Shown: piece by piece, positions 1-7,332 of the stretch
Layout: each line of letters begins with the position of its first letter
How positions within the stretch are numbered: position 1 is the stretch's first letter
Assembly: GCA_009917455.1 (NCBI GenBank)
Contig: QZDS01000042.1
Location: 1-36,219 of the forward strand
Origin: a bacterium 1xD8-48
Lineage (GTDB): Bacteria; Bacillota; Clostridia; Lachnospirales; Lachnospiraceae
DNA length: 36,219 nucleotides
Direction: 5' to 3'
Notes under the pieces: model-generated
Database searches by the model: none
What the model was told of the DNA's origin: nothing
Seen by the model: the letters and a program-made list of their open reading frames with translations, nothing else
Position numbers and translations under genes: made by a program

Positions 1-90
1 TTTTATCAGCGATGCACATGAAAAATTCTACTACGAGAAATTGAAAGAGGTCAGGTATCAGGACGTATATGCCGCCGCATTGCGCCGCTG
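1..90 (+). pseudogene. DUF6075-like N-terminal fragment
   Basis: The first codons of the window read FISDAHEKFYYEKLKEVRYQ, the conserved head of a small DUF6075-like protein of Clostridia conjugative elements. A second head with the same HEKFYYxKL core occurs at 13799-13893. After about residue 28 the similarity stops and the frame continues into an unrelated winged-helix fragment. The start codon lies outside the window. Family recognition is from memory; the function of the family is unknown. Confidence 0.45.
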
Positions 91-278
91 GTTAAACCGG
101 GAGAAAAAGGAGAACCCGAAAAAGGGAATAGACGCTATCCGCGAAGCCATTAAGGAGCTTGAACGCGCCGGGTATATCGTCCGTTCAAGGGAGCGCGACG
201 AGAAAGGACGTTTGCGGGGCGCGGACTATGTGATATTCGAGCAGCCGCAGCCGCCTACGCCGGATTTACCTACATTAT
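89..278 (+). pseudogene. Replication-initiator-like winged-helix fragment
   Basis: In frame with the preceding fragment, this part encodes a winged-helix recognition segment with IKELERAGYIVRSRERDEKG followed by LRGADYVIFEQP, typical of the RepA N-terminal/DnaD-like replication initiator proteins of Firmicutes integrative elements. Only about 60 residues remain; both ends are joined to other gene pieces. An apparent ATG at 41 belongs to the upstream fragment, so this is not an independent gene. It is a recombination relic with no expected function. Confidence 0.5.
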
Positions 279-282
279 TGAA

Positions 283-483
283 ATGTCGGAGATGATTGCC
301 ACGGCGAACGCAAAGAGCATTGAAGATATTAAGTCCTTTTTGAGCCGCCAGAAGGAAACCTACAAAGCCCCTTATGAAGTCCACCCAAAAGACCGCAAGC
401 GGCAGTGCGTGTTTGCCGGGACTTCCAACACGCTGGACTTCCTGCCCCTTGACCGCACCGGGAACCGGCGCTTCCTTAAACCG
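283..483 (+). pseudogene. VapE/virulence-associated E-like helicase fragment
   Basis: The reading frame starting at 283 has AKSIEDIKSFLSRQKETYK, RKRQCVFAGTSNTLDFLPLD and RTGNRRFL. These belong to the P-loop helicase core of VapE/DUF5906-type primase-helicases of phages and integrative elements, where the protein normally runs 400 or more residues. About 65 residues survive. The frame ends at 510 after an unrelated tail. It overlaps the end of the preceding fragment in another frame, so the junction is at about 275-285. Confidence 0.6.
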
Positions 484-595
484 CCTTATCAGCCGGATTC
501 TGGTGGGTGAGGTGAAAAAGGTTGACGGGGAGAAGTTTCAGGAAATCAAAATCATTTATAACTTTGTCGGGGAGATACCGGCGGTAACAGAATAA
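484..595 (+). pseudogene. C-terminal tail of a large serine recombinase
   Basis: In the +2 frame relative to the VapE piece, the sequence reads LISRILVGEVKK then KFQEIKIIYNFVGEIP and a stop at 593-595. This is the usual last 35 residues of large serine recombinases (DUF4368-like tail, with the pattern IxIxYNFxG). A comparable tail occurs at the end of the recombinase relic at 6175-6966. No catalytic resolvase domain is present. A strong terminator follows, suggesting the 3' end of the original gene is intact. Confidence 0.6.
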
Positions 596-603
596 TGGCA
601 ATG

Positions 604-638
604 CCCTTCCCTCTTTCCGGGGGAAGGGTTTTCTTTTT
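604..638 (+). terminator. Rho-independent terminator
   Basis: An 8-bp perfect stem, CCCTTCCC (604-611) with GGGAAGGG (621-628), is followed by TTTTCTTTTT. It lies just after the serine recombinase tail and reads on the plus strand. It faces the convergent ribbon-helix-helix gene. Confidence 0.8.
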
Positions 639-667
639 GCCCGTACACGAAAAAGAAGCCGGGTTCC

Positions 668-874
668 TTACTCTCCGGCTTCCGGGATAAACTCTAAATG
701 GTCTAAGGCATAGCGCAGAGCCATACACATCAATTCATTTCGGGAGCGGTCGCTTTTCGCCGCCAGAGCGTCAAATTCCTCCTGCAATTCCCGGTCTATC
801 CGTAGCGTCATGACCACCGACTTATCTTCCTTCTTGTCGGGCTTCTTCTGACGCACCAAAAACTTGTCTGCCAT
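668..874 (-). CDS. Ribbon-helix-helix (CopG/Arc-like) DNA-binding protein
   Basis: A 68-residue protein with a basic N-terminus (KKPDKKEDKS), then a beta strand (VVMTLRID) and two helices (RELQEEFDALAAK, RSRNELMCMALRYALDHL), the ribbon-helix-helix fold. Such proteins act as plasmid or element copy-control repressors, antitoxins or relaxosome accessories. A GGAGGTG ribosome-binding site sits 5 nt before the ATG on the minus strand. It is divergent from the DUF6809 gene, and the shared 120-bp intergenic region holds a perfect inverted repeat at 957-978 that it could bind. No toxin partner is adjacent, so an antitoxin role is unsupported. Confidence 0.75.
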   Translation of the reverse strand: MADKFLVRQKKPDKKEDKSVVMTLRIDRELQEEFDALAAKSDRSRNELMCMALRYALDHLEFIPEAGE

Positions 875-921
875 GTTACACCTCCGTATTACGTTCCTGC
901 AACCATTATAAACGATTCCTC

Positions 922-949
922 TTGACTTTTATATAACACATGATAAAAT
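922..949 (+). promoter_or_regulatory. Promoter of the DUF6809 gene
   Basis: TTGACT (922-927) and TAAAAT (944-949) are separated by 16 bp, a sigma-A-like promoter pointing at the gene starting at 995. It lies between the two divergent genes. Confidence 0.6.
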
Positions 950-956
950 ACAAATA

Positions 957-978
957 TGTAATACATAATAGTATTACA
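957..978. promoter_or_regulatory. Operator-like inverted repeat
   Basis: TGTAATAC (957-964) and GTATTACA (971-978) form a perfect 8-bp dyad with a 6-bp spacer directly downstream of the promoter. Its position fits repressor binding. The neighbouring ribbon-helix-helix protein is the obvious candidate, which is inference. Confidence 0.5.
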
Positions 979-994
979 AAATGAAAAGGAGGTC

Positions 995-1279
995 ATGGAA
1001 GTGAAGAATGTACTGGAACAGCTTTATAACGGCGAAATCTTCCCGGCGGAACAGTATGCCCCCAGAGGTGAGGAATACCGTAAAATCCATCAGGGGCATT
1101 ACCACCACTACGAGGACTTTATTGAGGTGCTGGCTAAGCTGGAGCCGCCCCTTGATGAGCGGTTCATTAAAATCATGGACGAACAGCTTGACGTAATCCC
1201 GTTTGAGTTCTCGGAAATGTTCATTGACGGTTTTAAGCTGGGGGCAAAGATGATGGCGGAGGTTTTCAGGAACGAGTAA
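995..1279 (+). CDS. DUF6809-like small protein
   Basis: A 94-residue acidic, soluble protein beginning with VLEQLYNGEIFPAEQ and ending with MFIDGFKLGAKMMAEVF. This matches the small DUF6809 family common in Clostridia mobile elements, whose function is unknown. The length is as expected for the family. AAAAGGAGG lies 5 nt upstream of the ATG. A promoter (922-949), an operator-like dyad (957-978) and a terminator (1297-1333) frame it as a single-gene transcription unit. It has no visible membrane segment or catalytic motif. Confidence 0.75.
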   Translation: MEVKNVLEQLYNGEIFPAEQYAPRGEEYRKIHQGHYHHYEDFIEVLAKLEPPLDERFIKIMDEQLDVIPFEFSEMFIDGFKLGAKMMAEVFRNE

Positions 1280-1296
1280 AAGGACAGGGGACAGGA

Positions 1297-1333
1297 AAAG
1301 GCAGACGCTTTGAGGGGAGCGGCTGCCTTTTTT
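1297..1333 (+). terminator. Rho-independent terminator after DUF6809 gene
   Basis: The stem AAAGGCAG (1297-1304) pairs with CTGCCTTT (1323-1330). The inner stem CGCT (1306-1309) pairs with AGCG (1318-1321). A run of T continues to 1333. It lies 17 bp after the stop codon. Confidence 0.85.
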
Positions 1334-1358
1334 GGAGTTGTTGACAAACTGGAAGTTA

Positions 1359-1580
1359 TCATTCTAGAACAAACGGAAGTATTACTATTATGATTCCAAA
1401 TACAGTAAATAAAGCACCTCCAAATTTTGTGCTTTTTATATACCAATCAGAGGGTTCATCTGCACTATAAGATTTCCATTGTTCTGTTATTTTCCATATC
1501 AAATCTGGCTTCAAAAAAATGAAAATACCTAATACAATGAATAGAATTCCTCCGCAAATACACCATAACATATTTATCAT
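1359..1580 (-). CDS. Small two-helix membrane protein (DUF6199-like)
   Basis: The 73-residue protein has two hydrophobic segments (about residues 3-23 and 53-72) separated by a polar stretch with WKITEQWKSYSADEPSDWYI. The WKxTExWKS...EPSDxY pattern followed by a glycine-rich second helix matches small membrane proteins I associate with DUF6199. The base composition is clearly more AT-rich than the flanking element genes. A GGAGC-like ribosome-binding site precedes the ATG. The function is unknown and there is no operon partner. Confidence 0.6.
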   Translation of the reverse strand: MINMLWCICGGILFIVLGIFIFLKPDLIWKITEQWKSYSADEPSDWYIKSTKFGGALFTVFGIIIVILPFVLE

Positions 1581-1688
1581 GCTCCTTTATCAAATTCCGA
1601 TTTATTATTGCGTTCAGCTTAGCACATTTATGGAACATATACAAGATTCCATGTATGAAAAAGCAAAAAGAATGAATTCTTCACTTGA

Positions 1689-1961
1689 CAATGTGGCAAA
1701 GAGCTTATGACACAGGACGAAATCGCGGTCATGGACGGAGGGAAATGTATCTTGCAGCTACGCGGGGTGCGCCCGTTCTTTTCGGACAAATTCGACATAA
1801 CGAAGCACCCGAAATACAAGTACCTTTCCGACGCAGACCCGAAGAACGCCTTTGACATGGAGAAGCACTTGCGCCGCCGCCCCGCTATCGTCAAGCCCGA
1901 TGAAGTCTTTGACTATTACGAGATTGACGCGGCAGAATTGCCGGAAGATACGGAAACGTAA
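1689..1961 (+). pseudogene. C-terminal fragment of VirD4-type coupling protein
   Basis: From about 1695 the frame reads GKELMTQDEIAVMDGGKC, then LQLRGVRPFFSDKFDITKHP and NAFDMEKHLRRRP. This is the C-terminal end of VirD4/TraG coupling ATPases of Clostridia conjugative elements. A homologous tail is found at 19079-19411 (MSQDEIAVMDGAKCIMQLRG). A stop lies just upstream in this frame (1686-1688), so the Walker motifs and most of the protein are missing. The ATG at 1707 is internal to the old gene. It is a recombination relic. Confidence 0.75.
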
Positions 1962-1985
1962 AAAAGGCACAGGGAAAAGACCTTT

Positions 1986-2130
1986 GCATTATGGAAATGT
2001 GCATAACTGCCTATTCCGTCATGGAAAACGCCGTTCACAGCACATGGAAAAGCAAAGGGCAGCTTTCCCACGTCCTGCAAACAGAGTTACCCATAATTCC
2101 ATAAGACAGCCAGTTATACACATTACCACA
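1986..2130 (-). repeat. 150-bp palindromic repeat, copy A
   Basis: In reverse complement this stretch is nearly the same as copies at 5814-5964 and 7803-7952, including a shared core with GGGAAAGCTGC and TTTGCTTTTCCA. The arms are inverted copies of each other, so one long hairpin could form. Near the ends are TGTGCATAA (1998-2006) and TTATACACA (2114-2122), both matching the DnaA-box consensus TTATNCACA on one strand or the other. The outer right arm has decayed after ATTACCACA. No coding sequence is supported inside it. Confidence 0.75.
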
Positions 2131-2146
2131 AATCCAAACTTAGGAG

Positions 2147-2210
2147 AAATCCAAACTTTTCCGCAAATCACTTGAAAATAAAGGATTCTTCCAGAGAAAA
2201 GTTTGGATTT
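2147..2210. repeat. Perfect 15-bp inverted repeat beside recombinase genes
   Basis: AAATCCAAACTTTTC (2147-2161) and GAAAAGTTTGGATTT (2196-2210) are perfect inverted repeats separated by 34 bp. A further direct copy of AATCCAAACTT lies at 2131-2141. The array sits 14 bp beyond the stop codon of the minus-strand recombinase. It could be an element end or recombinase binding site; a terminator is less likely because no good T-run follows on the minus strand. Confidence 0.6.
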
Positions 2211-2223
2211 CGTTTTAATGATT

Positions 2224-3257
2224 TCAGCGTTTCAAGCCACAGAAACCAGCCAGTGAGCCACTGCTGTCTTTCCATTTTTTTGTGACATTCTTTTCTTTTT
2301 CGCCCTCCAGCGTAGCCAGCGCTTTCCGTTTATCATCCGTTGTTATGTCCAGATAACGCATGGTTGTATCCAAGCTTGCGTGGCCAAGGAGAAAACTGAT
2401 CTGTATGATATTCATGCCATCTTCCAGCCAGTGGGTAGCTTTGGCATGGCGGAACTGGTGGGCGTGGGTATCCAGCGGAACCTCCGGGCATCTTTTGCGG
2501 GCATCCGCCGCATATATTTTTATCCGCTTGTCAATCGCAGGCTCTGTCAGTTTCACATATTTTCCCCCTACACGGGAATAGAATAAATACATTTCCGGTT
2601 CTGGCTCTGGTTCATGGAACGCTTTCATATAGATCCGGATATGTTCAACAGCCCTTGGAAGAAGGTACGCCGTCCGTATCTTGTTACCCTTGCCGTACAG
2701 GTTGACGTAAGGCTTATCTGAATCAAGTACAGATGCGAGAGCCTGATGGATAGGATCTCATCAAGTCTTGCGGCAGTTGCATACAAAAGCGTCAGAAATA
2801 CCAGGTCTCTTTTCCCTGTCCGTGTGGAAGGGTCTGGTGCTGCCAGGATTGCTGCGACCGCTTCACGGGTAAGCCCTTCCACTTTCCTTTTCTGGCATTT
2901 CTGGCGTTTGATAAGTTTTGCCTCCTGATATAAGTACAGAAGCCCGACCTCTTTGTTTCCCAGGAATTCCAGAAATGCCCGGAGAGAACCGAGCCGTATA
3001 TTGCACGTTTCCGGGGAGCTGTGCCTTACATCCTTCAGCCAGATAATCCATTCCTCGATGAAGTCTCTCTCGAAGCAGTGCCTTCCAAGGCTGTCATGCG
3101 TGATGCCTCTTTTTTCGAGGAATACGATATAGAGTGTCAGCGCATCCCGGTAAGATTTCAGTGTATGTTCGCTGGATGTTAGAAACTGTGGGGCATAATC
3201 ATGGAGGAATTCGGAAATATATCCTGCCATGCGGGCGGCTTCTTTATTATTCTTCAT
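2224..3257 (-). pseudogene. Tyrosine recombinase, frameshifted
   Basis: The N-terminal 170 residues contain a SAM-like core-binding domain (HTLKSYRDALTLYIVFLEKRG) and the first catalytic arginine in ATAARLDEILSIRLSHLYL. Near 2726 one base appears lost. In the other frame the protein resumes with DSDKPYVNLYGKGNKIRTAY and later HAHQFRHAKATHWL, FLLGHASLDTTMRYL, which supply H-x-x-R, H and the nucleophilic tyrosine. Repaired length is about 340 residues, normal for XerC/D-like integrases. The ATG at 3257 follows GGAGGTGG and overlaps the preceding recombinase by 11 bp, as in tandem recombinase (Tn554/RIT-type) operons. Without frame repair it is inactive. Confidence 0.8.
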
Positions 3258-4141
3258 AAGCCACCTCCGGTACAATGCTGTTGAAACCTTCCTCTGTTTT
3301 TTCCTGTATCATGTCTGCAAGCCTTGGGACAACTGAATAATAATACAGCGTAGACTCTGTGCATCGGTGTCCCATTGATCTTGCCAGATAATGGAGGCGG
3401 TCATTAAATTCAAATGTGTCATCTTTCCAGCTGTTGATGTTTGCAGTAGCGTAATTATGCCGGAAATCATAGGCGACAGTATTTCCCTTTTTTCCGTTCG
3501 CTTTTTCCCACAGCAGGGAAAAGTTATAAGATACCCATGCACGTGAATAGGGCTGTCCTTCCGGAGATTCAAAAAAATATGTCCTGTCAGGGCAGAGCCT
3601 GTCCGCCGCCCGGTCATAACGTCCCAGCAGTTCTGTCATGCTTTGATGGAGGGCTACATAATGCTGGTCATAGCCTTTCGATTTCTGTATATCAAGCACG
3701 CCATGCCCAAAGTCAACACTGCGGCGCATCAAGAGCCGTGCCTCTGTTGTACGGATTCCGCTGCTGTAAAGGAGCCGAAAGAATACGGGGCACGTTATCC
3801 TTCTTAATTCAGAAGCATAAGCCATCCGCCCCTTGCAGGGTATGATACTGTCACATTCATGGAAGAACCGTTCCAGTTCTTCCTGGCTGAACGCATGGGG
3901 GATACGCCGCTTTTTATTCTGTTTTAATACTGGCGGCGGAAGGACGTCCGTCTGGCCGTGTCTGTGGAGGTACTCGATAAAAAGGCGGATGACCAGTGTC
4001 CGGGTGTAGCAGGAATTCACATTTTCCGTTTCACGTTTGGCGCACCATATATCCACCATTTCCTGTCGGAGTGTTTCTGTGGGGTAATGTCTGGCACAGT
4101 AATGGTCAAAAATCCTTATATTCAGCCCAAAAACAGTTTCA
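3247..4141 (-). pseudogene. Tyrosine recombinase lacking its N-terminus
   Basis: The frame carries SSGIRTTEARLL (arm with catalytic Arg), HYVALHQSMTEL, YDFRHNYATANI and LARSMGHRCTESTLYYYSVV (His and Tyr region). It is a tyrosine recombinase of the kind found two or three in a row. Similarity continues upstream of the first ATG (4059) through IRIFDHYCARHYPTETLRQE to about 4141, where the sequence becomes the 3' part of a radical SAM gene read in another frame. The true start is therefore lost at a recombination junction. It may still be translated from 4059 (270 residues), without its core-binding N-terminus. Confidence 0.75.
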
Positions 4142-4511
4142 TTCCATCTCTTAGTATCAAATCAGACTTTGTGGAAATAGTAATCAAACAATCCGCTTTC
4201 TTTAGCTGCTTTAAAACATTTCTTGTCACTTGATATTTTGCTTCAAAAGGATTATAACAATCCGTTACAGAAGAAATAAATACAGATTTTTGATACAGCT
4301 TTTTTACACTAATTGTTTTATCACAACGCTTTATATCTATAAAATTTCCCCATTCTTCTGTATGTCCTGTAAATCGTTTCATAAAACGGGCATAGCAGTA
4401 TTTGCAAGCGTGAGGGCAGCCAACATAAGGATTGATTACATAATCACTGGCTGGTAAATTCGATTTTGTAATCAAGTCTTTTGTAACAATTTCTTTTTCT
4501 ATTATGCTCAA
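4122..4511 (-). pseudogene. Truncated SplB-like radical SAM protein
   Basis: The N-terminal 120 residues have YVINPYVGCPHACKYCYARF, with the CxxxCxxC cluster motif (Cys 32, 36, 39) of radical SAM enzymes. VFISSVTDCYNPFEAKYQVTR and LITISTKSDLILRD follow. This is typical of the spore-photoproduct-lyase-like/Rv2578c group of about 280-300 residues. The protein ends after 129 residues exactly where the recombinase fragment begins (about 4122-4141), so the second half of the barrel is gone. The substrate of the family member is unknown. A functional product is unlikely. Confidence 0.75.
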
Positions 4512-4576
4512 GATAAATCACCTCCATAAAACAAACAGAAATATACATTTTTATTAATTGCCTATTATATTCAAAA

Positions 4577-4603
4577 GGGCGGTAGCACTTTAAGCTATCG
4601 CCC
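4577..4603 (-). terminator. Terminator of the flavin reductase gene
   Basis: GGGCGGTAGC (4577-4586) pairs with GCTATCGCCC (4594-4603) over 10 bp with one G-U pair and a 7-nt loop. On the minus strand it is followed by TTTTGAATATAA. It lies 90 bp downstream of the flavin reductase stop. Confidence 0.7.
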
Positions 4604-4692
4604 CTCTGAATTATCAGCCTAAAATTGAATAGGCTGTCCACAATGGTGCTTATAACTTTTGTTTTCCGTTGATTGATTTGTCTACTTTTTTG

Positions 4693-5205
4693 TTACACTA
4701 ATTTATTTTCCTGTGCCGGAGCAACTTTCGCATAACCGTCCCATGCAAATAATGCGTCTTTTGATTCATCTGCAACGATTTTCTCAATGTTGCAAAGATA
4801 CAAGTAATGGTCGCCGGATTCCATAGTTTGTGCAAGGGATACCACAAAGGCAACTCGTGTATCCTCTGGAATTTGAATATTGCTTCCCTCAATATTTTGT
4901 AACACAATCGGTGTTTCTTTCAGCTTGTCCTGCTCGTTGCCGCTGAAAGAACCATATGCCATTACTGCATTGTTTAAGCTGACACCCGGAGCAGCAAAAA
5001 CCGCTTTTCCTGTCCGGCGAATGTTACTGCCGGAATTAGATTCTTTTCCCATTGCAAATGCAAGCATAGGCGGGTTATAAGATGAGTACATAAAGAACGA
5101 TACCGGAGCCATATTAAGGCTTCCATTTTCCTTTGTTGTGCAAAGCAGCATAAGCGGGTCTGGTGAGGTAACTGCTGTTGCCTGTTCAATGTTAATTTCT
5201 TTCAT
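4693..5205 (-). CDS. Flavin reductase family protein (flavoredoxin-like)
   Basis: A 170-residue protein of the FMN-binding split-barrel flavin reductase-like family. It shows SPDPLMLLCTTKENG and NMAPVSFFMYSSYNPPMLAF, the strand and loop that bind the FMN phosphate and isoalloxazine, and later GDHYLYLCNIEKIVADE. Members reduce flavins or use FMN in small oxidoreductase reactions in the cytoplasm. The gene is divergent from an HxlR regulator, a very common pairing for redox or xenobiotic-responsive genes. Its promoter lies at 5279-5306. It appears complete; the exact substrate cannot be told. Confidence 0.85.
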   Translation of the reverse strand: MKEINIEQATAVTSPDPLMLLCTTKENGSLNMAPVSFFMYSSYNPPMLAFAMGKESNSGSNIRRTGKAVFAAPGVSLNNAVMAYGSFSGNEQDKLKETPIVLQNIEGSNIQIPEDTRVAFVVSLAQTMESGDHYLYLCNIEKIVADESKDALFAWDGYAKVAPAQENKLV

Positions 5206-5257
5206 GATAAAACTATCCTTTCTTTGATAAAATTTTTGAATTACAGCAGAGCCTTTG

Positions 5258-5286
5258 TTGACTTTTGCTGATAAGATAATTATACT
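5258..5286 (+). promoter_or_regulatory. Promoter of the HxlR gene
   Basis: TTGACT (5258-5263), 17 bp, TATACT (5281-5286). It overlaps the oppositely directed flavin reductase promoter, so the two compete for polymerase or are controlled together. Confidence 0.7.
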
Positions 5287-5306
5287 TAGTTTGAAATGTT
5301 CTTCAA
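5279..5306 (-). promoter_or_regulatory. Promoter of the flavin reductase gene
   Basis: On the minus strand TTGAAG (5306-5301) and TATAAT (5284-5279) are 16 bp apart. The start would fall about 65 nt before the flavin reductase ATG. Confidence 0.6.
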
Positions 5307-5327
5307 GTACGCAGAATATTCTTACAT

Positions 5328-5345
5328 AGTATGGTAGACCATACT
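5328..5345. promoter_or_regulatory. HxlR-type operator dyad
   Basis: AGTATGGT (5328-5335) and ACCATACT (5338-5345) form a perfect 8-bp inverted repeat with a 2-bp centre, 50 bp before the regulator ATG. It lies upstream of the flavin reductase promoter and downstream of the regulator promoter. That is a good position for autoregulation. Confidence 0.6.
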
Positions 5346-5395
5346 GTTAAACACATATTTGATATATTCATATCCTAAAGAAAGGACGATTCAGT

Positions 5396-5761
5396 ATGGA
5401 TAAGGATTTAACTTATGACGAATGGACACAAAAAGTTAAAATCGGTATTCTCACCGAAGCTGGTAATTGCCCGGTAACATCTTTAATTATCATGTTACAA
5501 GGCAAATGGAAATTTCAGATTATTTACGAAATGTGTATTAAATCCCCTATACGTTTTGGCGAATTGAGAAAAAACATTGACGGCATTACAAATACAATGC
5601 TCACTTCTTCTTTGCGCGAACTGGAAAAAGACGGGTTGGTGTCACGAATACAATTTAACGAAATTCCTCCCCATGTAGAATATTCTCTGACTGATAAAGG
5701 CGCAGCATTATTGCCTGTCTTTTACGCTATGACAAAATGGGGGCTAACCTATATTCCGTAA
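5396..5761 (+). CDS. HxlR family transcriptional regulator
   Basis: A 121-residue winged-helix protein. It has the HxlR hallmark Cys (GNCPVTSLIIMLQGKWKF, Cys about 24) before the recognition region, then PIRFGELRKNIDGITNTMLT and LRELEKDGLVSRIQF (recognition helix and wing) and PHVEYSLTDKGAALLPV. HxlR proteins are redox- or aldehyde-responsive dimers that bind inverted repeats near their own gene. AAAGGACG lies before the ATG. It is divergent from the flavin reductase gene, its probable target, with a dyad operator at 5328-5345. Confidence 0.9.
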   Translation: MDKDLTYDEWTQKVKIGILTEAGNCPVTSLIIMLQGKWKFQIIYEMCIKSPIRFGELRKNIDGITNTMLTSSLRELEKDGLVSRIQFNEIPPHVEYSLTDKGAALLPVFYAMTKWGLTYIP

Positions 5762-5813
5762 AATAAAAATATGTTTTAAAAGATAAAGAAAAAGAGGGAT
5801 TCCGTAGTAGTCG

Positions 5814-5964
5814 GCATTGTGCCGTAATGTGTATAACTGGCTATCTTATGGAATTGTGGGTAACTCTGTTTGCAGGACGTGGGAAAGCTGCTCTTTGCTT
5901 TTCCATGTGCTGTGAACAGAGTTATCCATGATTCCATAGCCTGTTATGCACATTTCCACAATGC
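5814..5964 (+). repeat. 150-bp palindromic repeat, copy B
   Basis: The left arm starts GCATTGTG and runs through TGTGTATAACTGGCTA and GTGGGTAACTCT. The right arm reads the same in reverse complement, ending TTATGCACATTTCCACAATGC (5944-5964). About 45-50 bp pair per arm around a centre with GGGAAAGC and GCTTTTCC. TGTGTATAA (5828-5836) and TTATGCACA (5944-5952) match the DnaA-box consensus at each end. The flank GATTCCGTAG (5799-5808) is also shared with copy C. Confidence 0.8.
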
Positions 5965-6003
5965 GCCCTTGCTTTTCCGGCTCTTGATGTTCAGACGGGG
6001 AGG

Positions 6004-6178
6004 CTATGCGGTTCTCTCTGCTTCCTGTTTTTTCCTGTGGTATGCTTCCCTCCTTGCGGCAAGATAATTCTCATAGCGTTCCACCGCTTCGGGGTTTCCA
6101 GTGGCGGCTTCCTCATACATTTTCTGCCGGGATTTCTTGGTGGCTTCGGAAGCATACGCCCGCTTTTTCGCAAGCCGG
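6004..6178 (-). pseudogene. C-terminal fragment of an unrecognised helical protein
   Basis: On the minus strand the last 58 residues before a stop read AKKRAYASEATKKSRQKMYE and ERYENYLAARREAYHRKKQE, a highly charged, helical, probably coiled-coil tail. It ends abruptly at about 6178, where the plus-strand serine recombinase begins. Such alanine/lysine-rich tails occur on mobilisation proteins, but I do not recognise the family. The upstream part of this frame is only the antisense of the recombinase. Confidence 0.35.
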
Positions 6179-6966
6179 AGGAATGGATTCAGGTGGAGAA
6201 CGTGCATGAGCCGCTTGTGGATATGGACACCTACAATCTTGTGCAGGAAAAAGTGAAGATGCGCAAAAGACCGGACGCATGGGGCAACTACGGGATATTT
6301 GCCGGACTTGTCAAATGCGGGGAATGCGGTAGCACCATGAACCAGCGTGTGGCAAATGCGAAAGCAAAAACGAGGATACTGACGTGCGCAAAGTATAACC
6401 GTTACGGAGTAGCGCATTGCAGCCAGCACCGATTGGAACTTGACACGCTGTATCAGATTGTTTTGGAGCAGATACGCTCCTGTGCGGCACTCGCCCTTGC
6501 AGATGAAACAAAAGTCATGGAGGAACTTCGGAAAAGCAATCAGTGTGACAGTGAGGAAGAAAGCAGGCGCATGAAGGCAAAACTTTCTGAGAGTGTACGC
6601 AGGCTTTCCGAGCTGGATGCACTTGTTTCAAAACTCTATGAGGACTGGGTAGCGGGCAGGATTAACGAAACGAATTTTACACGCATGATGGAAAAGGCAC
6701 AGGGCGAACAGGAAACCCTGCAGAAAAAGGCGGATATGATGCGTGAATGTCTTGACGGGGCGGCAAAGGAACAGGAGGACAATTCAAAGTGGCTTTCACT
6801 GATTAGGCAGTATGCCGATATTAAGGAGCTTGACAGGGAAATGTTACACCTGCTTATTAAAGAGATTGTTGTCCATGAGGATATGTCAGAAGGCAGGCGC
6901 AACACAACAGTGGAGATACACTTTAATTTTATGAAACAGGGAAACCAGCTAACGGTAAAAAGTTAG
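6175..6966 (+). pseudogene. Large serine recombinase, C-terminal half
   Basis: Similarity begins at about EEWIQVENVHEPLVDMDTYN. It contains the recombinase domain end, a zinc beta-ribbon (GLVKCGECGSTMNQ, then a second pair in CAKYNRYGVAHC), a long coiled coil, and the terminal IVVHEDMSEG / VEIHFNFMKQ tail. The catalytic N-terminal resolvase domain (with the active-site serine) is absent, replaced by an antisense protein fragment at about 6175. Large serine recombinases integrate and excise mobile elements; this remnant cannot cut DNA. The open frame continues upstream to 6037 only by chance. Confidence 0.85.
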
Positions 6967-6989
6967 TCTGATGTTTTCAAAGACCGCAT

Positions 6990-7015
6990 ACAGGGGAACG
7001 AAGTTTATCCCCTGT
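6990..7015. repeat. Hairpin after serine recombinase relic
   Basis: ACAGGGGA (6990-6997) and TCCCCTGT (7008-7015) pair perfectly, with CCGC and GCGG just outside. No T-run follows, so it is not a standard terminator. It may be part of an old attachment region; that is inference. Confidence 0.4.
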
Positions 7016-7092
7016 GGCGGAGAAATATCTATAAAACACAATCAAATCTTGAAGTTTCACAATCAATTCGATTATTTTTCAACTATTTAGGT

Positions 7093-7173
7093 ATGACACA
7101 GCTTATGAGTGGAGGGGGCATTATTATTGTGGCGCAGACGGTGATTCCACAGCCCTCCAGCCTGTTTTCATAA
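7093..7173 (+). pseudogene. Maff2-family protein tail
   Basis: Twenty-six codons ending at 7171-7173 read SGGGIIIVAQTVIPQ then SSLFS. This is the hydrophobic C-terminal helix of the Maff2 membrane proteins that precede the VirB6/TrbL gene in Clostridia conjugative elements. The order relative to the next fragment is the native one. The N-terminal part is missing. Confidence 0.5.
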
Positions 7174-7178
7174 GATAA

Positions 7179-7280
7179 ATGGGCGGCATCATAGACAAAA
7201 TCACTGATTTCATAAAGGAGATGCTGCAGGGGTGGGTACTTAATAACCTTGATACCATGTTTTCCGAAGTGAATTGTTAG
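7179..7280 (+). pseudogene. VirB6/TrbL-like conjugation protein, N-terminal scrap
   Basis: Thirty-three codons starting at ATG 7179 read GGIIDKITDFIKEMLQGWVL and NNLDTMFSEVN, the conserved N-terminus of the large polytopic VirB6/TrbL-type protein of Clostridia type IV secretion loci. The frame then stops at 7278-7280. With the Maff2 tail just before it, this preserves a small piece of conjugation-operon order. The remainder of the region up to 7332 shows nothing recognisable. Confidence 0.5.
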
Positions 7281-7332
7281 TAAAGTGGGTTTTGCTAAAA
7301 CAAGTGGACAAGAAGCTGGTGTGCAGGTGGTT

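Noticed and set aside
668..1279. Toxin-antitoxin pair (ribbon-helix-helix plus DUF6809)
   Set aside because: The genes are divergent, separately controlled and the DUF6809-like protein shows no toxin motif.
2131..2210. CRISPR-like array
   Set aside because: Three AATCCAAACTT copies are present, but in mixed orientation and irregular spacing, with no cas genes; they are an inverted-repeat site.
4444..4641. 65-codon minus-strand frame between radical SAM and flavin reductase genes
   Set aside because: It runs over a terminator hairpin and lacks protein-like features.
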